From positions 8,255,638-8,319,637 of the forward strand of contig JBBCBC010000031.1 in the NCBI GenBank assembly GCA_037126765.1: a DNA stretch of 64,000 nt, given 5' to 3'. Made by a program: the position numbers and the translations under genes. Positions 55,599 to 64,000 of the stretch are shown here, in pieces. The notes beneath the pieces were generated by a model that had not been told where the DNA came from, searched no databases, and saw only the letters and a list, made by a program, of their open reading frames with translations. Within the stretch, counting starts at the first letter, position 1; every line of letters starts with the position of its first letter. Source of the stretch: Stenogyne calaminthoides. Lineage: Eukaryota > Streptophyta > Magnoliopsida > Lamiales > Lamiaceae.

Positions 55599-57203
55599 TT
55601 AGCTTTCATTATTGCAACGACAAGGTATGTCAATTAGCCCGTCCACAAAGGTCAGAGGGTCTAACCAACAATGAGAATCCCCGTAACTACGGGCAATTCT
55701 TGCAAACTCGTGAGCCAATCGATTGACATCCCTTCTAACAAATTGAACCCCAAAGGCAGGATTATGAACTAAGATATCCTTGCAAGCTACAATATAGTCT
55801 CCAAAGGTTGAAAACGAAGATGGCAAAGCATGGTTATTAATTGCATCCACGGCTATTTTGGAATATCCTTCCACTACCACATTGTCCAATCCAAGAGCCA
55901 TCATCCATGAGAGAGCTTCAAGATATCCCATCGCCTCCCCAATATCAACATCCATCAAGCCCTGTATCACTTTCGTCTTTGCCAAGATGAATATGTCGTC
56001 GTCATCCCGTAGCACCATCCCCACACTCGTTTGATTGGTATCTTCGTAGAACGCAGCATCAACATTTAGTTTCAACTTCCATGCACTTAGTTTATGCCAC
56101 GTCGTGCACCCGTTATTATTCTCCCTATCGGTTCCCATTTGCGCCGCCCCCTGAGCCATCACAGCAGCGGTCTGCTTAGTCGCCTCAATCCACTCATTAA
56201 GATACATTGCGGATGAGAAGACCACTTGAGTAGGTGTTTGACGTCCCGAGTTCCATACTCTTGAATTCCGTTCCTTCCATAATTGCCATAACACCATTAC
56301 AAACGTTTCCAAGGTAGCTTTGGGTTGTGTGCTTAGCATATGAAAAACCAGATCGCTGTAACCGCCTACCTGTACAATAGCATCCTCCAATTTTCGCCAC
56401 ATCTGAGAACGCTCCCAATACTCAATCGTGTAGGGGCAATCGATAAACACTTGCCAATTTATTTCATAAAAAACCCCACACAGTGCACATCTCTTGTCAT
56501 TCACAACCCGCTTTCGATAAAGATTCACCCGATTTGGCAAGCAATCTCGACACGATCTCGATAAAAAGTGTTTCACCTTCGGCGGTACATGCAGGTTCCA
56601 TAACGACCTCCAGTTTCCCGGGGCTTCCATCATGGGATCATGACATAAAGTTGCAGCAAGCTTATAACCTTCCTTCACTGAGTATATGCCGTTACGGCTT
56701 CCGTGCCATATACTTTTGTCTTCCACCCCCCTCGGGGGCAACTCTGTTCGTAGAATACGAATCGCTTCTCCCGGTTCCATAAGGCTGTGTATTAACTCCG
56801 AGTCCCACGTATTCGGCTCTTCGTTAATGAGTTCGTTCACATGCATGCTCTCCAGCCCCGGTGGACACCATGATTGAACCCTGAAATTGGCATCATCCTT
56901 AACCCACGGTTGTCCCCATACTCTAATATTCCTCCCAGATCCCACTTTCCACCATGCTCCCGCTCTCAATAATTCTTGGCAAGCATGAATACTTGTCCAA
57001 GTGTAACTATGGTTTGAGCCCAATTGTGCATCCAAAAAAGATGATTGGGGGAAGTACCTAGCCTTAAGTACCTTACAGACTAGTGATGAACTATCATGCA
57101 CAAGCCTCCCCATCTTCCCCAATAGAGCAATGTTGAATAAATGCAAATTCCAAAAACCCCTGCCTCCTAAATCTTTCCGAACACACACCTTGTCCCAAGC
57201 CAT
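55599..57203 (-). pseudogene. LINE ORF2 C-terminal part: zf-RVT and RNase H
   Basis: 534 codons open. The front continues the RT thumb region (MAWDKVCVRKDLGGRGFWNL). The zinc-binding zf-RVT domain is about residues 195-275 (WNLHVPPKVKHFLSRSC ... CALCGVFYEI). The C-terminal RNase H is about residues 375-520: LNVDAAFYED, then GEAMGYLEALSWMMALGL. The usual third acidic position (VELDS) reads VVEGYS, so activity is doubtful. RNase H at the LINE C-terminus is common in plant L1 elements. Confidence 0.82.
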
Positions 57204-57704
57204 CCACTTAATCCCCTTAGAAGCATCCCCATTGCTTTCCCACCAAATTTATTCATCATAACTTGTAATTCATCAATGAGAGTTGAGGGTAAAAGAAGAC
57301 TTGACATACAATACGTGGGGATCGCTTGAGTAGCCGCTTTTATAAGGACCTCTTTTCCGGCCTTCGAGAGCTTTCGGCCTCTCCATCCCTGAAGCTTCGT
57401 CCACAGTCGTTCCTTTATGTAGTTGAAAATAGTCTTCTTGTCCCTACCAATAAGCGAGGGCAGTCCTAGTATCTTCCAGTGTTCACCGGTTTGCTACACC
57501 CAGGATGTTTTTCAACTCCTCTCATCGTTCCATCCGAACATTGCTACTAAAGAACACTCCGGATTTCTCGTAGTTTATAGCTTGCCCCGACACCCTCTCA
57601 TAGTCACTCAAAATCTGTTTGAGGTGTGTACATTCCTCCACCGATGCATTGCAGAACAACAGGTTATCATCGGCAAATAGCAGATACGAAATTTGGGGTG
57701 CTCC
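57204..57704 (-). pseudogene. LINE ORF2 RT middle with FADD site
   Basis: Frameshifted. The catalytic LLFADDNLLFCNAS is readable at about 57690-57650 on the minus strand, followed by LSDYERVSGQAINYEKS. Confidence 0.7.
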
Positions 57705-58862
57705 TCAACATACTCGATTACCATGGAGAGCTCCGTTCGTGAAAGCTCTATTTAACGCAGCCGATAATCCTTCCGTGCACAATATGAAAAGATAAGGTGA
57801 CAAAGGGTCACCTTGCCTTAGACCACGACCTGGAGTGATAGGACCAACAAAATCCTCATTAACTTTGATGGAGTACCGAACCGATCGCACACAAAGTCGC
57901 ATCCATCCTACCAATTTTTCAGAAAACCCCAATTTCTGAAGTATCTTCTCAAGATATTGCCAATCAACTCTGTCATAGGTTTTGCTGATATCAATTTTCA
58001 GCGCCAGGTCCCCACTATTCCCTCGTCTTCTATTCTTCATCACATGCAACGTCTCAAAGGCCACCACGACGTTATCTTGAATTGCCCTCCCTGCCACAAA
58101 GGCCGACTGGGCCTTATCCACTAAACCGGGGAGAACCCTTTTCAACCTATTGCAAAGAACCTTCGAAATGATCTTATACATCACATTGCAGAGGGATATA
58201 GAGCGCATGTCATGAATTGTTTGTGGGGTATCAACTTTCGGTATTAAGACAACGTTGGTGTTGTTCAAGAAGTCGGGGAAAGACCCTTCCTCCAACCACT
58301 TGACTCCCTCTTTAAATACATCATCCCCTACTGTATTCCAGCACTGTTGAAAGAAAGCCGGGTTAAAGTCGTCCGGTCCCGGCGCTTTGTCTGGGTGCAT
58401 CTGTTTAATTGCTTGGAGAAACTCCGCACTTATAAAGTCCCTTACCAATTCATTATTCTGCTCCTCTGATATCATAGTATTTATTGGCTCTAAGAATTGG
58501 TCGTCAATCTCAGCATTGTCACTTGCCTGGAATAGGTTGCTGAAATATTTTTCAACAATTGTGCATAAGCCCGCTTGATTTTCAATACACACCCCATGAT
58601 CATTCAACAATCTCGTAACTGTATTCCTCTTCTTGCGAGCCGAGGCAGTCCGATGGAAGAATTTGGAGTTCACGTCTCCATCAGTTAGCCAAAATATTTT
58701 TGCCCTTTGTCTCCAAAACTTTTCTTCCTGCATCATTAGGCGCCCCAGTTCGCACTTCGCCTCCTCGAACTCCCTGCGCCCATTCACACTATGGTTGCCA
58801 TGCAACTCATCAATCCTGCGCTCGAGTTGCCTTTTATCTAGCCGAAATTTGGAATATAACAA
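57705..58862 (-). pseudogene. LINE ORF2 reverse transcriptase, N-terminal half
   Basis: 385 codons open: FWLTDGDVNSKFFH, MHPDKAPGPDDFNPAFFQ, VLIPKV, SISLCNVMYKIISK, AFVAGRAIQDNVVV, LKIDISKTYDRVDW (usually D-x-xKA-YD), then GLRQGDPLSPYLFILC. Its N-terminal side begins exactly where the C-family fragment ends (58861). Confidence 0.85.
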
Positions 58863-58948
58863 TTCTACTATCCAATTTTAAATTTAATGAAAATGAATTA
58901 AATTACAATTTAAAACTCAGAGCCCGAAACCGAGGCTCTGATACCAGT
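58861..58948 (-). other. C-family PBS and leader fragment
   Basis: On the minus strand TGGTATCAGAGCC (58946-58934) and ~75 bp of leader matching C at 17372-17452, up to GGATAGTAGAATTG, then directly LINE sequence. Confidence 0.8.
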
Positions 58949-60793
58949 TGTTGGGGAATTAATTGCCCGGATCTATTCGGGATGAGTATTTAAATACAAA
59001 TTTAATTCTAACAATTATTACTAGCATGAATTAATCCTATATTAATTCAAATAATAATTCAACAACAAATCATGCATATAAACAGTTCACATAAATCCTA
59101 CGCATGTGGAATTGCTACGGGTTTACGTGAACTAACCTCTCGGAGTGACAACCGTTGAGAAGATGGATCCCGTTCACACGAACACACCAAAAGACCTTCT
59201 CAAGTATTCCCTTATCCTTGTTCAACAATCCGGTGGTAGGAACTCGCGAAAAATTTAACAAAAGGAAAAATAAAATTATGTTGCACCACCTTTGTGGATT
59301 TCTAATTTTTTCAACACATGGAATTGCTTGGGGATGAAAAATTCATCCCCTACTTATAGATGAGGTGGTGGTCGAATTTTTGGGCAAAAATAATATGGGA
59401 ATTTTTTTTTCTTGATTTCCAAGAAATCTTGAATATATCTCATATATTCTTTTCTCCATAATTAAAATATTCCACAAAACTCCCACCTCCTCTTGTTATG
59501 GTATTTTCGAAAAATAACGAGTAAGGAAAACAAGATTTGGATCTTCTTGAATTTATGAGATATTCTTGTATTCCAAAAATACATATATTCCGTAATACAT
59601 TTTTAAGAAAATCAAGAAAATCTTTCCTTCCTTTATTTATTCAATATTTTCGAAAAACACAAATAAATAACCAAGTGGGAGATTTCTTGAATTTAATGAG
59701 ATAATCTTGTATTCCAAGAATACTTATCTTCATTCCATAACAAAATTCAAAGAAAATCTTTCTCCTCTTTTTATTTATTATTTTTGAAAAAATTAGGCAA
59801 CAATAATTTATTTTATTTTTTTAAACACTTTTTTGGGTTATTGGACTTTATGTTTGGGCTACTTGAGGGCCTTTAGGGGAATTAAGATTGAACCTTCCAA
59901 TGGATCTTGAATTTCCAATATTGAGCCACAATATTAATCAAGCCCATAAATATTAATTAATCCCACTACATAATTAATATTGCACTATCCATCTTAACCC
60001 ATATTACTGTTAATATGGCTCCCGGTTATTATTTTCCGTGTTTAAGATTATCTAGTCCATTAATTAATTCAAGCCACTGAAATAGCTTTCCATTAAGTAA
60101 TATCTTTTGTCCTTGGTCAAGGAACGGTTCAACATTATTATCCATACCGGAAACTAATTCCACTTGCAAGATTTGGTATGATAAATCTTATGAACCTCCA
60201 AGAAGGGTCAAACAAAAAGCGTACTTGCACCACGATTCTTCAGATTAAATCTTAGCAATCGCGTGTGACCAATAATATTGCCCAAGATATAAAGTATTGA
60301 ATCTCATTGATTCTCTACCCGTCATAAGTCAAAGCAATAATTACTAACCCACACGATCCTATTTAAGGGGCCGAAGATTATGAAATAACGAACCCGAGGT
60401 ATAATTCTTCCTAGTTGGTCTTTGGAGAATTTATCCTCCTGTGGGGTCCTATTCAAAGGCATCGATCATGCACTAGTGTAATCTCTTGGTCAAGACAAAC
60501 CAATCTGAGCCTTACACTTCAACCTTTCACAATGGATTGTTCATTTCCATCTAGGTCGTGAACGGTGTACTTTTAGTTACAAGGGATTGTTAATTTAATC
60601 TTCTGTGATCTGGTATCACTAAATTAACTACAATGTAACACGTATAATTTATTGAGCAGGTTATGCAAATAAATATATGTAACATTCAATGATATTTAAA
60701 GCATCAGTGATAAATAATTTATTTCAGTAAATAAGACAGAAATTCAGTTTGGTTATACAAAGTAAAAGCATACTTTTCAGTATAACCCCAACA
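58949..60793 (-). repeat. C-family LTR (1845 bp), inverted, in the LINE
   Basis: On the minus strand TGTTGGGGTTATACTG..CCCCAACA, clearly related to C's LTRs but ~110 bp shorter and more diverged. It is followed by PBS and leader, so it is a 5' LTR; the rest of that element is missing. Confidence 0.85.
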
Positions 60794-61485
60794 TAAAATT
60801 GGATTGTGACCAGAGGTGGGTGCCACCAGGTTAGTGAGTGTTGCCCTGTGAAAAGGTTCATGCCACGTCGGAGTGCCCATAGCTAGGTCAAGTCGTTGTT
60901 CCACCAAGTTATTTGGATCTCTACACCGGAACCGGTATAGCGATAGCCGGATAACGACACATCTGATAAATTATAATCCATGATTGCATCCCGAAAACCC
61001 CTGATGAGCCATTGTGGGTGCTCAACTCTTCCCCATTTGTCTGCCGACGTTAGCAGATCATTATAGTCCCCTATACACATCCATGAGTGATCATTAACAT
61101 TGCTCAAGTGTCTCAATAATTGCCAAGAACTCTGGCGTCTACTACGCTCTGGGAAGCCATAGTATCCAGTAAGGCGCCAAAATCCCTCAGGATCATTAAT
61201 ACTAAGATCAATGTGGTTGTTAGAATAAGACAAGACAGGAGCGTGTGTATTATTATTCCAAAAAGCAGCGATTCCACCACTGCGACCCATACAATCAACA
61301 AAAATACAAGAATCAAAATGGAGGCGAACACGTAAAGCCTCTAAACGAACACCAAAAGACAACGTTTCATAAAGAAAAAGTACATCAGGGCGACGAACTC
61401 TAACAAATTCGCCTAGCGCGGGAATTGTAGGGGCCGGACCCAAGCCCCTACAATTCCAACTTAGGATAATCATTATTCCCGGCAA
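60780..61485 (-). pseudogene. LINE ORF2 endonuclease (EEP/APE type)
   Basis: MIILSWNCRGLG starts the domain (N of WNCRG). LFLYETL replaces the usual ..ET; SWMCIGDYNDLL is the GD(F/Y)N motif; SGHNPIL (SDHNPI in most) is the last catalytic His region, after a frameshift at ~60890. This enzyme nicks target DNA to prime reverse transcription. Ends abruptly at the LTR (60793). Confidence 0.78.
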
Positions 61486-62669
61486 GCCCCCTTGCCGGGG
61501 CCCGCCGTTAAAAAATGCTTGTTGTTTTCTTCCACCATAGGCACTGTCTCCCCATCTTGATCCTTATCGTCGTCATTCAATATGGCAGCCTCTTTTCCTG
61601 TACCATTTTGGACTCGTTTGCATTTACGGGGGTCATTAAGGGTATCTTCATCATTTTCACTATCCTCTTGTTCATTGACCGGAACAAAGCAAGGATTTAC
61701 CCTGATTAAGTTTGAACGCTCCACATCATGGGTTGGCCCATAATCACCCATATTTGAATTAATATTGCCAACTATCATCCCCCAATCTCGGGGATTCCTA
61801 GTCTCGCTCATTCCTTCCTGAGAATCCGGAACCACCTTCCCACACCCCAAATTGTCGCCTTGATTTCTGACTTTCTCTCCAACCTCCTGTTCCGGCGCCG
61901 ATCCGCCACCTCTCAGCCACCTTTCTCCTCTCTGCTGTTGTTTTATCGGGTCTGCAGCAATCTGGTTTGTCCCCCACTTATGTTCAACTACAGCATCCCC
62001 CGCATCAATGACAATGTCACAAACCTGCTCAGTATGACCTAGACGTCCGCAAACAAAGCAGAAAATGGATAAACGCTTCTATTTGAATTCAAGTGTGGTC
62101 GTTGTCCCCCCTGCAACCTTCAACTTCTTCCCCCTATTCAGTGGTTGCGTAACATCAATGTCCACTCTAATCCGCATAAAGATTAGCCATGGGGATCCTC
62201 TATTAGAGGAGTCATATTCAATAAATTTTCCGATGAAATTCCCCAACTGACGTCCCATAGTTTCAGAGAAGGTCCCCATAGGCAGCTTGTGTATCTGTAC
62301 CCAAAACGCAAGTCGGTTCAGCGGTACTTGAGTAGGAATTTCTCCAATCTTTAGTTTGTGCATCATCAGCGGGTGCTTTCCCACCGTCCACGGGCCACCC
62401 TCCATGATTCTTTTCAGATCGAGTATATGATAGAATTGTATCAACATTCTTCCATCCCCAATGTCACGAATGGACACCCCTTTTTTCGGTCTCCAGATAC
62501 TTGCAAGTCTACTCCAATTCAAGGCAAAGTTTTGAGGTTGTTCCGTCAAGAATTTCCCCACTGCGCATAGATCTAGGTTTTCTGCCTCCACCCCTAAATC
62601 ATCAACCCCCACCACCATCTCTTCGTCCTCGTCTCCGGAAAGACACATGTCCTCCATCAAATGCTCCAT
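61473..62669 (-). pseudogene. LINE ORF1 (DUF4283 / zinc knuckle, RNA-binding)
   Basis: Start taken at MEHLMEDMCLSGDEDEE (62669); a further 38 residues upstream are open but hydrophobic and unlikely. DUF4283-type domain: GKFLTEQPQNFALNWSRL, GDGRMLIQFYHILDLKRIM, GGPWTVGKHPLMM. One in-frame TAG (62079-62081) precedes a CX2CX4HX4C knuckle (CFVCGRLGHTEQVC, ~62060-62019). The frame then stays open to 61473. It overlaps ORF2's ATG by 13 nt. Confidence 0.8.
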
Positions 62670-62815
62670 GAAAATCGAGTTCGTAAACAAAGACAAGATC
62701 TCACAAAGGAGATATAACAAGCTCTCAAAACGAGAGAAAGCAAAGTATATAAATAGCAAAAAGCCGCAAAATTTGAATAACAATAACCGGCAAACCCTAG
62801 ATCCCCAACCGTAGA

Positions 62816-62959
62816 CGCCCAGAGTATCATTTAATTGATCATATACTCGGATAGCGTTGATGTTCCTCCGGCGATCGTAGCAATTTTCCGGTCATTTTCT
62901 TTATTAAGTAGATATAACTTGTTAATCAACTGATATTTAAACTTAAGTTTATTTTGATT
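62816..62959. other. Short unassigned stretch
   Basis: Left flank of the LINE 5' end. Nothing recognised. Confidence 0.3.
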
Positions 62960-63100
62960 ATGTTAAAAGGGGAACTCAAGTGCAAACGTAGCGGCATAAA
63001 GTAGTCCATTACTTGAGGTGTCCTGTTCGATCTCCATTAAACGGGTGGAACTTGAGACAAATAGGTTAGCCACTTTTAATTGTAAAAAGTAAAAAATACA
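62960..63100 (+). mobile_element. Possible SINE
   Basis: GTAGCGGCATAAAGTAGTCC could be an A-box region, and CCTGTTCGATCTCC, ~35 bp downstream, is one or two bases off a B box. An A-rich tail (GTAAAAAGTAAAAAATAC) follows. No TSD seen. Confidence 0.35.
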
Positions 63101-63102
63101 TA

Positions 63103-63314
63103 CCCCCTCCGTCCCAAACTTGATTTCCACATTTTCGTTTCGGGCGTCCCATACTTGATTTCCACTTTCCTTAAATGAAAATACTCACTTTATTATTTTA
63201 TCACATAAAATACTAATAAACAACTCTTTCTATCCCAATATTTTATCACTTTATCATTTTTTTTTTTAAATCTGAACACACAGTAATGTAAAAATCAAGT
63301 TTAAGACGGGGGAG
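63103..63314. mobile_element. Stowaway-like MITE, second copy (212 bp)
   Basis: CCCCCTCCGTCCCAAACTTG on the left and AAGTTTAAGACGGGGGAG on the right, with TA at 63101-63102 and 63315-63316. Interior matches 51548-52000 without SINE or duplication. Confidence 0.8.
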
Positions 63315-63409
63315 TATATAGTATTAAAATAAAATAAAGAATGCATCGAGATAAATACATGAAAGTGCGGTCTTCATCGCTTGTTTCCAAAAATATAGAG
63401 GTGCTTAAA

Positions 63410-63535
63410 ACTGGAGCGTAATGTTTATCGAGGAAAGGCAGTGGTGTAGATGAAGCGGCATATAATTTCATTTCTTGAGTTCTCGTCTTCACATGCTATG
63501 CAGTACGCCGTTAATCTCTCTCTGCAACATGAAGA
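63410..63535 (+). repeat. ~100 bp three-copy motif, copy 3
   Basis: TTTATCGAGGAAAGGCAGTGG, in part, then TGTAGATGAAGCGGCAT and CTTCACATGCTATGCAGTAC. Confidence 0.5.
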
Positions 63536-63929
63536 AGTAGTTGACGTTTTTTAAAATGACATTATAAGATTTTAGACTGCCTTTCAGTGTATATAAGACT
63601 CACTCTTTGATATATGCATGAAATTATTTTTTTTGACAACTTACTGCTCACATTACGGACGGATCCAGAAAATTTTCATGACGAGAGCACAAAACAGATA
63701 TTAATATTAATGAAAGATTTCATGAATAAAATTAATAGGATCAATTTTGACAATAATTTTGAACAAAAATATGATAGCTCGTCATCGTTATTGAGGATTA
63801 GAATTAATTTGAAAAGCAGGGTGGGGATGTGCAGTGGGAGACTAGACATAGGTGTAATGATTTTTAAATTATAATTTTACAAAATTTCCTTTAAAAATTT
63901 GTCCGTAATATGAAAAGTATTGTTACACT
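63536..63929. other. AT-rich DNA, no feature seen
   Basis: An 86-codon open frame (63614-63874) has no recognisable domain and I do not call it. Confidence 0.4.
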
Positions 63930-64000
63930 TATAAACTGATATCATTACTTTTATAAATCACACCCTTCACCGTGAAACTAATTTTTTTTTTTACAGACAT
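63930..64000. mobile_element. MITE family F, copy 3 (cut by window edge)
   Basis: ATCACACCCTTCACCGTGAAACTA and a T-rich run then TTACAGACA match the right part of 54460-54712. Confidence 0.5.

Larger units (their letters stand above)
55575..62815 (-). mobile_element. L1-type LINE, broken by a C-family LTR
   Basis: Minus strand: ORF1 (62669-61473), ORF2 (from 61485) with endonuclease, RT, zf-RVT and RNase H, then a short A-rich tail at ~55575. A C-family LTR with leader (58861-60793) replaces ~0.3 kb of ORF2. No LTRs of its own; TSD not identified. Confidence 0.85.

Noticed and set aside
63614..63874. 86-residue frame near the right end
   Set aside because: AT-rich, no domain, no supporting context.

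Overview
The window is a gene-poor, transposon-packed stretch of a plant nuclear genome, most likely a eudicot. Evidence: tRNA-Met-type primer sites (TGGTATCAGAGC) beside long LTRs, SIRE-like Ty1/copia and Tat-like Ty3/gypsy elements, an L1-type LINE with an RNase H domain, Stowaway and hAT-like MITEs, and a tRNA-derived SINE. I find no host protein gene, rRNA, tRNA or CRISPR array that I can defend. Element names A to F below are mine. || Layout: 1-8672 is a head-to-tail array (A) of six ~1.3 kb LTRs separated by five ~145 bp spacers, each holding only a primer-binding site and a polypurine tract. It abuts, with a clean LTR end, the 5' LTR of a very large SIRE-like copia element (B, to 32627, + strand). 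The sequence fits array A having inserted into B's 5' LTR, with B's first ~121 bp left of the window. B has broken gag, protease, integrase and RT/RNase H, then an unusual extra ORF (27672-30055). B's RT is split by a complete second copia element (C, 15418-24612) with a 5 bp target duplication ACTAG. || 32628-36148 holds a MITE fragment into which B inserted, AT-rich DNA, a 791 bp near-perfect palindrome (34428-35218) and a copia gag fragment fused to its right arm. 36149-49734 is a complete Tat-like gypsy element (D, minus strand, TSD AATTT). Its gag-pol region stays in essentially one frame, broken by stop codons, and it carries a spliced antisense gene (37591-40647) of the 'putative gypsy-type transposase' family. 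|| 49735-55570 is AT-rich with small non-autonomous elements: a TIR-rich repeat that D interrupts, a foldback element, a Stowaway MITE carrying a nested SINE, an hAT-like MITE (8 bp TSD), a three-copy MITE family (F), a ~52 bp tandem repeat, and a ~100 bp motif present three times. 55575-62815 is a minus-strand LINE (ORF1 DUF4283/zinc knuckle; ORF2 endonuclease-RT-zf-RVT-RNase H), broken by a C-family LTR plus leader with loss of adjoining LINE sequence. 62960-64000 holds a SINE-like segment, a second Stowaway and a third F copy. || One window-wide oddity matters for reading everything else: copies of the same repeat differ mainly where one has CTGA/TCAG and another CGA/TCG/CCGA. This produces stops and frameshifts in otherwise young elements and suggests consensus error in a long-read assembly rather than only biological decay. 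Frame breaks reported below should be read with that in mind.
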